Notes: generated from the sequence alone by a model not told the origin. A stretch of DNA of 43,048 nt from Gammaproteobacteria bacterium (GCA_026195255.1 JAPHSS010000033.1:1-43048), one strand, 5' to 3'; shown: positions 1 through 9,143, counted from the first letter of the stretch. A program made the numbers and translations.

Positions 1-1
1 T

Positions 2-3000
2 GCTGAAGATAATGCAGTAAGTATTACTTATTCAGCTGCCGATGTTGACGGTACGATTGTCTCAACAGTAGCCACAGTAGATCCTGCCCAGGGCAGTGCA
101 GTTGTAAACGCCAACGGTACGATTACGTTTACACCAGCTACTAACTTTAATGGTGATGCAACGGTTACGGTTGTCACGACTGACGATGATGGTGCAACAG
201 CAACACAGACTTCAGTCATTACTGTTTCAGATGTTAACGACGCACCAACACTAACTGTTCAATCGACCGCAACTACAACAGATGTAAGCAGTGTGAGCAT
301 TACTTATAGTGCATCTGATATTGATGGCACGATTGCTTCAACAGTTGCCACCGTTGATCCTGCACAAGGTAGTGTAGTTGTTAATGCGAACGGCACGATT
401 ACCTTTACACCTGTTGTTAACTTTAGTGGTGATGCAGTTGTAACTGTTGTAACAACTGATGATGACGGCGCAACCGCAACTCAAACATCTACTATTACCG
501 TAACGGATACAACGGCTCCTGTAGTAACCATTAATGCTATTGCAATTGATGATGTGGTTGATGATGCAGAGGATAACTCTGTTGCAATTACAGGTAACGC
601 TACGGGTGCTGAAGCGAATCAACCTGTATCTGTTCAGATTAGTAATTTATCTGGCACTGTTTTATTTAGTGATACAGCATTTGTTCAAACAGATGGAAGC
701 TGGAGTATTACTGGTATAGACCTTAGTGGTTTATTGGATGGTGCTGCTTATACAGTTACCGCAAATGTATCAGATGCTGCGGGTAATCCAGCGCTGCAAG
801 CTACACGAAACATAAGCACAATTGATTCAACTGCAGCAACAACAGATGATGTAAATGCAACTGGACTTGAAGATGCGGCGAGCATTGCAATTACTTTAAG
901 TGGTAGTGATGTAGATGGCACAGTTTCAAGCTTTAACCTTGATGGATTACCAGCAAACGGTACTCTATATACAGATGATACGTTAACAACTTTAGCTGCA
1001 ACAGGAGTAGATTACGCAGCGACAGGTGATCAGCTTACTTTGTATTTTGTTCCAGATGCTAACTGGAGTGGCAGTGCAGATTTTGATTACACTGCTACAG
1101 ATGCAAATGGATTAACTGATGCGACACCAGCAACTGCGACGATTAATGTTACTGCGGTAGCTGATACACCTAATTTACAAGTTGGTTTAAACGAATCACC
1201 AGATAAAGTTATATTCAATGATAACTTTAATGATGGTAATGCAGATGGCTGGAATTACATTGGCTTTAATAATCGAGCGGCTAGCTGGGATGTAAATAAT
1301 GGAAGGCTTGAAGAAGATAGCGGAAGAGCGCGTGGATTTTTAAGTTACGATACAAATCAGGCCGGTACTGGTTTGGATGCATTAGATAACTATTCAATTT
1401 CTGCTGATGTCGGGACAACCATTGGTGGTTCGTCTGCGGGTAATGATGCTGTGGGACTTATATTTGGATATACCGATAATCAAAATTACTACATGGTTAG
1501 ATGGAACGATTATGATAGTGATTATTCAGGCAGCTCAGCACACCGTGATTTTGAATTGGTTAGTGTTGTAGGTGGAACATCAACCGTTCTAGACATTTTA
1601 GACCAGCAGCAACTACCCGAATCATTTAATTTGAATGTAACTGTAACGCAATCAGGTGGTATTAATGTTTACGTAGACGGTGCTCAAATGTTAAGTGCAT
1701 CTGCCAATAGTCCAGCAATTGGAACATTTGGTTTATGGACGGATGATAATGATACCGGTGTAACTTATGACAACGTTCGTGTTATGGCTGTTGCAGATGG
1801 TACAGTTGATGTTATTGCTTATGAAGGTGAGCCATTAGACTTTAATATAACAGCGTCATTAACAGATATTGATAACTCAGAAGTATTAAGCACGATTGTT
1901 TCAGGAATTGAAATTGGTGCAACCCTAAGTGATGGCACAAATAATTTCACTGCAACTGCAGGTAACACATCTATTGATGTAAGTACCTGGGATCAAACTA
2001 GTTTAACTATTAGTGATTTAGCAAGTGGAAGTTATTCAATAACCGTTACGTCAACAAGTACCGAACAAAGTAATAACGATTCAATATCAACGTCACAAAC
2101 ACTTGATATAGAAGTGATAAGTGTGAATGATCCTGTTGCACTGGATATTGTAGACAGTGTTATGGAATCAGGTTTAGTTGAAGGTACAGCACCAGATGTA
2201 AATACAATAACAACTACCGGTAATCTGTTACAGGGACAAGCAGGAAGTACACTGATAGAGGTAGATGGTAATGCAGCAGTTGGCGGTGTTATCACCATAC
2301 AAAGTGCATCAGGAACATTGGAAGTTTACACACAAGCAGGAAACTATGCGGGTGTAGATTTCAATGCGGGTGACTATGTTTACACATTAGAAAATTCAAC
2401 TACAGAGGGTCTAAATGATACGGACCAGTTTATTTACACCGTTGAAAGTGCTTCAGGAACACAAACTAATGGATCTTTGGCCATTAATATTGTTGATGAT
2501 GCACCTATAGGATCAGATGTAACCGCAAATATTGTTGATAGTGATGCAGCGGCACAAACAACTAACCTGGTAATTGTGCTTGATCGCTCTGGCAGTATGG
2601 CATGGGATCTTGAAGGTGATCGGCCAGGGAATGCTGGCTTTAATGCTGACCAGGTTCGAATGGATATTGCAAAAGATGCGCTATCATCAATGTTTGATTC
2701 GTTTGATGACCTGGGCAACGTCAATATAAAATTCGTCGACTTCTCTAGCAATGTGAATGAATCACAATGGTATGTTGATGATAAAGGTGGTGCCAATGAT
2801 TATCTTGATGGTGTAACACCGGGTGGTGGTACAAATTATGATGATGCCTTAGATGCAACAATGGCCGGCTTTACGCCACCTACTGCAGATACAACACTGG
2901 TTTACTTTATTTCAGATGGTGAACCAAGTTCAGGGCATGATGTAGATGCGGCACAAGAAGCAAACTGGGAAAGTTTTGTGCAAGCAAACAATATTGATAT

Positions 3001-4795
3001 CTCTTATGGTATTGGTATTACAGGTAACGTGAACCTGAGCTCATTGCAGCCAATTGCATTCCCGGATACAAATGTAGACGGTGATGTAGATCCTTATGCC
3101 ATTCAGGTGTTAGATGCATTTGATTTAAGACAGACATTATTAGACACAGTTTCTGAAGGTGTTGTTCAGGGTGACTCTTCAATCCTAACAGGTGCTGGTG
3201 CTAGTGGTATTGTAATGGGTGCAGATGGCGGTCACATTGAATCAATTGTAATTGATGGTGTAACACACAGTTATGTTCCTGTTACCAATGTTGTAGAAAC
3301 GATAACAACAAGCCGTGGTGGAACCATGGAGATTAATTACGAAACAGGTGAATACCTTTACACAATTAATCCACAACAAACAGTCACAGGTGAGCAGGAA
3401 ATTTTTGTTATAACCGGTGTTGATGGTGATGGCGATACGAAAGCTATCGATTTAATTATTAACCTGGATTACGTAGCAAATATTGATGCTAACCGAGATA
3501 ACATCATCACCAATGCAGCAGATGGCGATAGTCTAGATGTTAGTTATGATGCGTTAATGGCGAACGATACGATTAGTAGCACAATGAATGTTACAAATGT
3601 AACGCCTGCTACAGGAACAGCACTAACCAGTGATGCAGATTCAGTTACCTTAACTGATGTTGCTGATGGTGAGTCATTTAGTTATGACATTTCTGATGCG
3701 TCTGTTTCAGATAGCGCAACAGCTGATGTAACTCTAGTTGATAGTGATGCCTTGGTTGGTACAGATGGAGATGATATTTTAATTAATGCGCGCACCAGTG
3801 CGGCACCTGCGGCCAACAATTTTGTAGATGCAACGGTACGTTCAGGTGATACATATAATCAAAGTAACCAGATTGGTTTCAGGTTTAGTGATAGTTTAAA
3901 TGGCTTATCCATTGCCGCTATTACATTAGATTTACGTGCTGGAACAGATGCTAATGCATACTTTGATACAACGGGTAGCGGTTCATCTGGGCCAACTATA
4001 GGTGCAGATACTACTTTAAATAGTGCAGATGTATCATTCAATGCACCGGATGCAAGTGCAACTTTAACCATTAATTTTGCAGCGAATTCATTTAATACAG
4101 GTGATGAGTTCTGGTTTGGTGTAGACACAGATAGTTTGGGTGGTAACACAGGCGCAGACTTTGGTAACGCAGGTGTAGGCGTTCAAGTTACCTTAAGTGA
4201 TGGCTCAACCATGAATGGTGTTTATGTTACTAATGCTGATGGTTCATCTGAAGTCGCCATGGTCGATGGTAGCCTGATTAGCGGTGGTGAAGGTGATGAT
4301 GTTCTAATCGGCAATGCAAGTGATGAATTGTTGTTAGGCGGCGAAGGTAACGACCTGTTACTGGGCGGCGCAGGTGACGATAGCCTGTTTGGTGGTTCAG
4401 GTGTTGATATCTTAAACGGTGGTTCAGGTAACGATTCGTTAACCGGTGGAGATGGTCGCGATACGTTTGTCTGGACGAGTGGTGATGAAGGTACTACAGC
4501 TTCACCTGCAAATGATGTTATTACAGATTTCACATTAGGTGTAGGTGGTGATGTATTAGACCTTGCGGATCTGTTGCAAGGTGAAGATACAGGTAACTTA
4601 ACAGACTACTTGCACTTTGATAGTGATGGTAGTGGTGGCACCACAATTAGTGTAGATGCTGATGGTGGTGCAATATTTGAAACCGCTCAGGAAATCACTC
4701 TATCCGGGGTAGACCTAACAGTAGGTGGAACCCTTACTGACCAGCAAATTCTGGATGGTTTACTAGCTGATGGTAATTTGATAGTGGATTATTGA
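2..4795 (+). CDS. Giant RTX adhesin, C-terminal part (5' end outside window)
   Basis: The frame is open from the first bases, so this is the last 1597 residues of a larger LapA-like or BapA-like surface protein secreted by a type I system. In order it holds tandem 92-residue Ig/cadherin-like repeats (17-508), further Ig-like repeats (to about 1170), a LamG/concanavalin-like domain (about 1190-1790), T1SS-143-like segments before and after the next domain (about 2220-2510 and 3180-3480), and a von Willebrand A domain (about 2560-3160) with an intact DRSGSMA metal-ion site at 2582. Calcium-binding RTX nonapeptides of GGxGxDxLxG type follow at about 4279-4460, then a T1SS C-terminal target region containing DVITDF and DVLDLADLL. 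The acidic composition and lack of Cys are typical. The role is probably attachment or biofilm. No transporter gene is in the window. The family call is firm; the ligand is unknown. Confidence 0.93.
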   Translation, partial: AEDNAVSITYSAADVDGTIVSTVATVDPAQGSAVVNANGTITFTPATNFNGDATVTVVTTDDDGATATQTSVITVSDVNDAPTLTVQSTATTTDVSSVSITYSASDIDGTIASTVATVDPAQGSVVVNANGTITFTPVVNFSGDAVVTVVTTDDDGATATQTSTITVTDTTAPVVTINAIAIDDVVDDAEDNSVAITGNATGAEANQPVSVQISNLSGTVLFSDTAFVQTDGSWSITGIDLSGLLDGAAYTVTANVSDAAGNPALQATRNISTIDSTAATTDDVNATGLEDAASIAITLSGSDVDGTVSSFNLDGLPANGTLYTDDTLTTLAATGVDYAATGDQLTLYFVPDANWSGSADFDYTATDANGLTDATPATATINVTAVADTPNLQVGLNESPDKVIFNDNFNDGNADGWNYIGFNNRAASWDVNNGRLEEDSGRARGFLSYDTNQAGTGLDALDNYSISADVGTTIGGSSAGNDAVGLIFGYTDNQNYYMVRWNDYDSDYSGSSAHRDFELVSVVGGTSTVLDILDQQQLPESFNLNVTVTQSGGINVYVDGAQMLSASANSPAIGTFGLWTDDNDTGVTYDNVRVMAVADGTVDVIAYEGEPLDFNITASLTDIDNSEVLSTIVSGIEIGATLSDGTNNFTATAGNTSIDVSTWDQTSLTISDLASGSYSITVTSTSTEQSNNDSISTSQTLDIEVISVNDPVALDIVDSVMESGLVEGTAPDVNTITTTGNLLQGQAGSTLIEVDGNAAVGGVITIQSASGTLEVYTQAGNYAGVDFNAGDYVYTLENSTTEGLNDTDQFIYTVESASGTQTNGSLAINIVDDAPIGSDVTANIVDSDAAAQTTNLVIVLDRSGSMAWDLEGDRPGNAGFNADQVRMDIAKDALSSMFDSFDDLGNVNIKFVDFSSNVNESQWYVDDKGGANDYLDGVTPGGGTNYDDALDATMAGFTPPTADTTLVYFISDGEPSSGHDVDAAQEANWESFVQANNIDISYGIGITGNVNLSSLQPIAFPDTNVDGDVDPYAIQVLDAFDLRQTLLDTVSEGVVQGDSSILTGAGASGIVMGADGGHIESIVIDGVTHSYVPVTNVVETITTSRGGTMEINYETGEYLYTINPQQTVTGEQEIFVITGVDGDGDTKAIDLIINLDYVANIDANRDNIITNAADGDSLDVSYDALMANDTISSTMNVTNVTPATGTALTSDADSVTLTDVADGESFSYDISDASVSDSATADVTLVDSDALVGTDGDDILINARTSAAPAANNFVDATVRSGDTYNQSNQIGFRFSDSLNGLSIAAITLDLRAGTDANAYFDTTGSGSSGPTIGADTTLNSADVSFNAPDASATLTINFAANSFNTGDEFWFGVDTDSLGGNTGADFGNAGVGVQVTLSDGSTMNGVYVTNADGSSEVAMVDGSLISGGEGDDVLIGNASDELLLGGEGNDLLLGGAGDDSLFGGSGVDILNGGSGNDSLTGGDGRDTFVWTSGDEGTTASPANDVITDFTLGVGGDVLDLADLLQGEDTGNLTDYLHFDSDGSGGTTISVDADGGAIFETAQEITLSGVDLTVGGTLTDQQILDGLLADGNLIVDY
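17..508 (+). repeat. Tandem 276-bp (92-aa) repeat inside the adhesin
   Basis: Residues beginning SITYSA at base 20 recur at base 296, an offset of exactly 276 bp. Both copies share DGTI, STVATVDPAQGS, VVNANGTITFTP and VTTDDDGATATQTS with few substitutions. The array probably continues upstream of the window. Copy number in such arrays often varies between strains. Confidence 0.9.
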
Positions 4796-4903
4796 AATCG
4801 CTATTTATATTAAGTGACTTGATACTTCTGTCTGGCGCAAAGCCAGCCAGAATGGAGTCGGGTGATATGCAGTTTGGCAGTTTATATCGTTAAGAAAGCA
4901 TCA

Positions 4904-5035
4904 ATGGTGAACTTTTATCCCGTACCCAGTGCAGAGACTGGCTTTACCATTGGAGCATTGGGCTTGTTTGAGTACAACATTGATCTGCATGAATCTGGAG
5001 AATATGAGCCGCCAATCATGTCTTATTTAGAATAA
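4904..5035 (+). other. 43-residue ORF, possible gene remnant
   Basis: An ATG-to-TAA frame encodes a peptide beginning MVNFYPVPSAETGFTIGALG and ending MSYLE. The pattern PVPSAETGFTIGALGLFEYN loosely recalls the first strands of outer-membrane beta-barrel proteins of the surface-antigen type. No good ribosome binding site precedes it and it is far too short for a barrel, so it is probably a decayed fragment or chance. Confidence is low. Confidence 0.25.
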
Positions 5036-5324
5036 ATCATTAGTTAATAACATTCTGTACAAGGTCCTGGAAAATGACAACGGTAATCTTTTGAATGTCA
5101 TGATCAATTGATATACGGTATGTGTAGTGCCTTGATTAGCATGATTTACTGACTTATTCCTAAAATTATATTGCTCCCCCGTTGTATTAATCATGACATG
5201 ATAAGTTGCTAAAAAGTCACATCTTTTTTATTTCTTTTTATCCATTTTTGAATTATTACGCTTAATTTAAAAAAAGATCACTTAACTTCTTAAATTTAGT
5301 TAAAATGGATGGCAAGACAGGTGT

Positions 5325-5342
5325 TTCACCGAAGCAGGTGAA
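5325..5342. other. Perfect 6-bp inverted repeat upstream of the barrel protein
   Basis: TTCACC and GGTGAA face each other across the 6-base loop GAAGCA, about 180 bases before the GTG start at 5525. There is no T-run, so it is not a terminator. It could be a regulator site or an element in the 5' leader. Confidence 0.3.
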
Positions 5343-5524
5343 GACTATAAATTATATGCTCGACTTACCAGTCTTTTAATATAATCACACTAAATATTTA
5401 GAATGAAGATCTCATACTCACATAAATTAAAAATGTATCTATGATTAATTGCTAGATATTTAATTTAGTTAGTGGTCTTATTATATCAATTCAATAAAAA
5501 CAGATTAATTAAAGCAGGTTAGAA

Positions 5525-6298
5525 GTGAAATATTTACCGAAATTATTATTTTTATCAGTTATTAGTTATACAGAAGTTTCCATGGCAATTGTTAATATTG
5601 AAAATATTCGTGTTCAATCGAGTGAAAAAACAGAAGGAGTAGATAAAAAGCTGTCACTTGACATCAGTGGTAAAAATGGCAATACGCAAAAACAGAAAGT
5701 TGGCCTGGGAGGACGAGTTCAATGGTATGAAAAAGAAGCTACGCGCTTTATTGTCGTCAATTATGAATATGGTGAATCAGCAGATGTAAAAGATACTAAT
5801 AAAACATTTGTGCATCTGAGAAATATACAGTATCAAAGTAAAAGTTTTGCCTGGGAGTCATTCGTACAGCTTACAACAGATGAGTTTTCACGATTAGATT
5901 CACGAATGTTACTAGGTGGGGGTGTACGCTTAAATCTCTTAAATTCGGATGATAAATCAGTAGCTTTAGGGCTAGGTGTATTTAGAGAGCGGGAAAAATT
6001 AAATTTTGTGCCATTAACCACTGATGAAGGCGTGGTTTACAATAATCGTATGAATTCATATCTAGTGTATAAAAGGGCATTATCAAACCATTCAAGATTT
6101 TCGAGTACCTTATATTATCAGCCAGCTTTAAATAAAATATCAGATTACCGGTTATTTGAGCAGTTGTCCCTGCAACTCGATATTACAGAGAACCTATCTT
6201 TTAATCTGTCCGTTGATATTACGCATGATAGCGAACCGGCACAATTAACTAAGGGGACTGATACTACTTATAATACGGGTTTCGAATATAGCTTTTAA
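5525..6298 (+). CDS. Predicted outer-membrane beta-barrel protein (DUF481-like)
   Basis: A 257-residue protein with an N-terminal signal peptide ending near SMA (residues 1-20), starting at GTG. The mature part alternates polar and hydrophobic residues in short strands, such as RFIVVNYEYGES and KSVALGLGVFRER, and ends in a terminal aromatic (TGFEYSF) as outer-membrane barrels do. Length and strand pattern resemble the DUF481 (YdiY-like) family. The N-terminal stretch, VNIENIRVQSSEKTEGVDKK followed by LSLDISGKNGN, also fits DUF481, in which a soluble lead-in precedes the barrel. It stands alone and is followed by a good terminator. Function is unknown beyond a probable outer-membrane location. 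Confidence 0.65.
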   Translation: MKYLPKLLFLSVISYTEVSMAIVNIENIRVQSSEKTEGVDKKLSLDISGKNGNTQKQKVGLGGRVQWYEKEATRFIVVNYEYGESADVKDTNKTFVHLRNIQYQSKSFAWESFVQLTTDEFSRLDSRMLLGGGVRLNLLNSDDKSVALGLGVFREREKLNFVPLTTDEGVVYNNRMNSYLVYKRALSNHSRFSSTLYYQPALNKISDYRLFEQLSLQLDITENLSFNLSVDITHDSEPAQLTKGTDTTYNTGFEYSF

Positions 6299-6342
6299 TT
6301 ATGTTATTTAATATAAAAATTAGCAAATATATGTCTTATAAG

Positions 6343-6371
6343 TACTGGCCGACTTTCCTGGCCAGTATTTA
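6343..6371 (+). terminator. Rho-independent terminator after the barrel protein
   Basis: A perfect 8-bp stem, TACTGGCC with GGCCAGTA, around the loop GACTTTCCT, followed by TTTATT. It lies 45 bases after the stop at 6298. Confidence 0.75.
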
Positions 6372-6872
6372 TTACTCAATATAATATAAATTTATAACTG
6401 TCTTCAGCGCAGAAAAAATATTTCTATATTTTTATGAATCTGTTTTACATAATGGAAGAGTAAGATCATCCCAGGAAAATTCAGAAATACCCAGAAATCC
6501 CACAATATCTGTTACCGTGTTTAGCTCAATCTTGCAGCTATAAAACAGGTGAAGTTAGCTTAATGTCTGGTCATAGCCACGGTGTTTTATCACAAGATAA
6601 ATTTAAGGGATCGAGTCAACCTGTATAGTATTGCTGTCCCAATAAGTTAAAGATGCATTTAGGTTAACAAGAGGGGATAGTTTAACAGCGACATCAGCTG
6701 ATCGAAGGTAGTAGTTAATATTGTTAAAACTACCTGCTTGCCTGGTATTAACTAAACTAAACTAAACTAGGTATAGATGATTTAGTTAAGCCTATGTATA
6801 TATAAGTTATTGTATTTATTGCTATTTATTTAAAATTCCATGTTATAACATAGAGAAAACATTGTTAAATTC
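6372..6872. other. Intergenic region, no gene seen
   Basis: An AT-rich gap before the tetR promoter. It contains a 7-bp inverted repeat AGGTAGT/ACTACCT (6706-6735) and a short ACTAA direct repeat (about 6750-6770). No coding frame resembles a known protein. Confidence 0.5.
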
Positions 6873-6901
6873 TTGACTAGAACGAGCGTTCGTTCTAGTA
6901 T
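6873..6901 (+). promoter_or_regulatory. tetR promoter with palindromic operator in its spacer
   Basis: A -35 box TTGACT (6873-6878) and a -10 box TAGTAT (6896-6901) are separated by 17 bases. The palindrome ACTAGAACGA - GCGT - TCGTTCTAGT (6876-6899) fills the spacer and overlaps both boxes, a classical autorepression layout for a TetR family regulator. Initiation 6-7 bases after the -10 box would fall at 6907-6908, on the ATG itself, and there is no Shine-Dalgarno sequence. Confidence 0.8.
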
Positions 6902-6906
6902 TTGCT

Positions 6907-7509
6907 ATGATTAAAACAAACACACGAAAATCACCAGAGCATACCCGGCAACTTGTCTTATCAGCGACATTGCAGTTATTTACAGAGAAGGGGTATTTTA
7001 ATACATCAGTGCGGGATATAGCGCGTGAGTCTCAGGTAAGCATTGGCTCAATTTACCACCACTTTAATGATAAAGAGGGGGTGGCTAGTGCTATGTATAA
7101 CGACCTGTTAAAGCGAATGTCAGAATCATTAGAGGACATACAGCGTAATAATGATTCAGCACATGAACGTTGCCACGCAGTCATCGAGCTTCTGTTTAAG
7201 GTAACCGAAGAAGAACCCCAGCTAATGGAATTTATGATGTACTCAAAGCATCGCGAGTTTTTACCTGATGAGGCCCCTATTTGTTCTGCACAGCCTTTTA
7301 TGTTGATGCGTGAGATGGTCGCTCATGGAATGGAAACAGGAGAAATACAAAATTTAGATCTCATGGTAGCTTCCAGTTGTTTATATGGTGGAGCCATTCG
7401 CATGATTACATCAAGGCTGGATGGAATTATTGAGAAGTCTTTACTTGAGTATGTAGAGAGTGTTTGGGAATGTAGTTGGCGATCAATTGCCGTTAATCAA
7501 TTGGTGTAG
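6907..7509 (+). CDS. TetR/AcrR family transcriptional regulator
   Basis: A 200-residue protein with the N-terminal TetR helix-turn-helix (about residues 12-60): QLVLSATLQLFTEKGYFNTS, then SVRDIARESQVSIGSIYHHF, the typical recognition helix ending in YHHF. The C-terminal ligand-binding domain is divergent, so the ligand is unknown. The ATG at 6907 gives the usual family length and no later ATG leaves an intact helix-turn-helix. Because the palindrome lies in the promoter, it probably represses itself and the genes behind it. It is followed 4 bases later by the Cys-rich miniprotein and then an exported DsrE-like protein and a membrane protein, which makes these its likely targets. Confidence 0.9.
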   Translation: MIKTNTRKSPEHTRQLVLSATLQLFTEKGYFNTSVRDIARESQVSIGSIYHHFNDKEGVASAMYNDLLKRMSESLEDIQRNNDSAHERCHAVIELLFKVTEEEPQLMEFMMYSKHREFLPDEAPICSAQPFMLMREMVAHGMETGEIQNLDLMVASSCLYGGAIRMITSRLDGIIEKSLLEYVESVWECSWRSIAVNQLV

Positions 7510-7513
7510 ATAA

Positions 7514-7705
7514 ATGAAAAATCATGATATTGAAGAATTTTGTACCGGCTGTGTCTATTACCCACCAAACTTACCGCCCCATGCATATCCAGGTCAAGAC
7601 TGGTTAATGCTTCAGGAAAAAACATGTTCGTTTGACTATTGTCCAAATGATGAAGACTGTCAGCAGACAAGAAAGACGAGTTGTTCAATTGTAGATTTAA
7701 GTTAG
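7514..7705 (+). CDS. Cys-rich small protein of unknown function
   Basis: A 63-residue protein with six cysteines (positions 10, 13, 38, 43, 49, 57), starting CTGC, with CSFDYC and NDEDC later. The spacing could bind zinc or an iron-sulfur cluster or form disulfides; no signal peptide is seen, so it should be cytoplasmic. It lies 4 bases after tetR and 47 bases before the next start, so it is part of that operon. I do not recognise the family. Its CxxC pairs recall, without clear homology, the other Cys-rich miniprotein at 10143-10304. Confidence 0.6.
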   Translation: MKNHDIEEFCTGCVYYPPNLPPHAYPGQDWLMLQEKTCSFDYCPNDEDCQQTRKTSCSIVDLS

Positions 7706-7752
7706 CTGGTCAGTGCCAGTTAGTATTATTAATAAACTTAAAGAGTAAAATC

Positions 7753-8259
7753 ATGATGAAAGTAATATATATGAGAATTTTTTTTCTATTAATATCTTCT
7801 CTGTTCATAACACAGCTGAATGCCGATACAAGGGAGATTAATGATAGTGCTGCATTGGCTAATTTAAAAACAGGTAAAGGTGTGTTTTTAGTTGATATTG
7901 GTGATGCTAAAAAGTTAAATTTTTATCTCGAAGTTATTCAGGGCACTTACAAAGGCATGAAAGCTCAGGATGTTAAGCCAGATTTTATCCTTGTATATAT
8001 CGGGCCAAGTGTTAAGTATTTAACGGGGTCACCTTCAAGCGAAGTTGAAGAAAAAAATGCTGGAGTGTTAATTGATATTGAGACGAATGTAGAAGCACTG
8101 GCGAAACTGGGTATTAAACAGGAAATATGTGCCGTTGCCACAAAGGTATTTGGAATTAAAAATGAAGATGTGTTTAAAGATTTGACATTGGTGGCTGACG
8201 GATTTGTTTCACTTATTGGTTATCAGGCACAAGGTTATCATCTGGTACCGGTATTTTAA
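7753..8259 (+). CDS. Exported DsrE/DsrF-like protein
   Basis: A 168-residue protein when started at the ATG 7753, which has an AAGAG ribosome binding site 7 bases upstream; ATG 7756 is an alternative. A hydrophobic signal peptide (RIFFLLISSLFITQLNA) is followed by a DsrE-like fold: FLVDIGDAKKLNFYLEVIQG, then FILVYIGPSVKYLTG, then LAKLGIKQEICAVATKVFGI with the single family-type Cys, and a C-terminus ending IGYQAQGYHLVPVF. Such proteins belong to the sulfur-relay superfamily, but periplasmic members are poorly characterised and a sulfur role is only inferred. It lies between a Cys-rich miniprotein and a membrane protein under TetR control. Confidence 0.72.
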   Translation: MMKVIYMRIFFLLISSLFITQLNADTREINDSAALANLKTGKGVFLVDIGDAKKLNFYLEVIQGTYKGMKAQDVKPDFILVYIGPSVKYLTGSPSSEVEEKNAGVLIDIETNVEALAKLGIKQEICAVATKVFGIKNEDVFKDLTLVADGFVSLIGYQAQGYHLVPVF

Positions 8260-8285
8260 TTATAGAACTTTAAGAGATTAGAAAC

Positions 8286-8711
8286 ATGTTTATGATTGAA
8301 TATAAAGATACTGGTTGGTGGTACTGGTTAGTCACGGCGGTGTTATTAAGCCTGGGTGTAATGGGTAACCCTGATGGCTTTTTGTTAGCTATGGGCTTAA
8401 CTGTTTTTCAACTGGGTCATTTTTATATACGTGAGAAAAGTATAAGTGCATTCCCTGTACAGGTTAGATTCTGGTACTTAATGTTATTGATTGTTTCCTG
8501 GTATGAACCACTACAAATACTTTACTGGATACCTGCAATAGGTACATGGGCGCAAATAATTTTTGGGTATTGCGCCATGGCTAGAATTGTTTCTTTATTC
8601 CCCTGGAATAGAAATGAAAAATTTAGTCTGAATCTGTTATATAAAACATTTTTATCACGTCCAGTACGTGGCAGTGTGGAGCAGGGCTTTGCTGCAGAGT
8701 TGACAGAATAA
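8286..8711 (+). CDS. Small integral membrane protein, unknown
   Basis: A 141-residue protein with about four hydrophobic segments: WWYWLVTAVLLSLGVMG, then FLLAMGLTVFQLGHFYI, then FWYLMLLIVSWYEPLQILYW, and AIGTWAQIIFGYCAMARIV. It ends in a soluble tail. It starts at ATG 8286 behind an AAGAGA ribosome binding site and lies 26 bases after the DsrE-like gene, so it is probably co-transcribed. I do not recognise the family. It may anchor or partner the exported DsrE-like protein, which is inference. Confidence 0.65.
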   Translation: MFMIEYKDTGWWYWLVTAVLLSLGVMGNPDGFLLAMGLTVFQLGHFYIREKSISAFPVQVRFWYLMLLIVSWYEPLQILYWIPAIGTWAQIIFGYCAMARIVSLFPWNRNEKFSLNLLYKTFLSRPVRGSVEQGFAAELTE

Positions 8712-8812
8712 TCAATAAATTCCTGTTAGCCATAGGGACACTTTTATAAAGAAACTCCTGTGTTTCTATTTGTGTGTAAAATTTACGATAGATAGAAAAT
8801 GGCTATCCGTAT

Positions 8813-8841
8813 GCATTCCCACGCGGGAGCATGGGAACGAG
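8813..8841. repeat. REP-like palindrome, copy 1
   Basis: Arms TTCCCACGC and GCATGGGAA around GGGAG, flanked by GCA and CGAG. It is the exact reverse complement of the copy at 34366-34397 over about 29 bases, and inverted relative to copy 2. Confidence 0.85.
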
Positions 8842-8973
8842 TTAATTACGTAACGTTTTCTCGATGTGCTCTGTGCCTTTGTGGCAATTTTTGTTGTTGT
8901 GGTCTCTGGAAAATACTTTAATAGCTATCATAATAAAGATGCTGTTAGATCATTATAAATCAGTTGTTTATGT

Positions 8974-9002
8974 CGTTCCCATGCTCCTGCGTGGGAATGC
9001 AT
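8974..9002. repeat. REP-like palindrome, copy 2
   Basis: CGTTCCCATGC, then TCC/TGC, then GTGGGAATGCAT. It is inverted relative to copy 1 with one base different, 130 bases away, like the paired units of REP/BIME clusters. Confidence 0.85.
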
Positions 9003-9111
9003 ATCAAACCAACAGTATTTAACTTATCAAAACAAGGAATAAATAAAAGCTTCCATAAAGAACGCTTTATATAAACGCACTACTGTTCTCTATTTGGGTG
9101 GATAAATTATA

Positions 9112-9143
9112 ACTCGTTCCCACGCAAGAGCGTGTGAACGATT
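9112..9143. repeat. REP-like palindrome, copy 3 (diverged)
   Basis: ACTCGTTCCCACGC, then AAGA, then GCGTGTGAACGATT. It has the same outer sequence as copy 4, with more substitutions in the right arm. Confidence 0.7.

Larger units (their letters stand above)
4796..5524. other. Intergenic region with a relic ORF and weak hairpins
   Basis: This is a 729-base AT-rich gap between the adhesin and the next gene. A small stem CTGGC/GCCAG with loop GCAAA (4832-4846) follows the adhesin stop but has no T-run, so it is at best a weak terminator. A 44-codon ORF (4904-5035) and a hairpin (5325-5342) are listed separately. Nothing else is recognisable. Confidence 0.6.

Noticed and set aside
5290-5350. Possible c-di-GMP or other riboswitch before the barrel protein
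   Set aside because: GGCAAGAC and GAAGCAGG loosely recall the GEMM core, but the conserved GGGACGCAAAGCC part is missing; only a simple hairpin remains.
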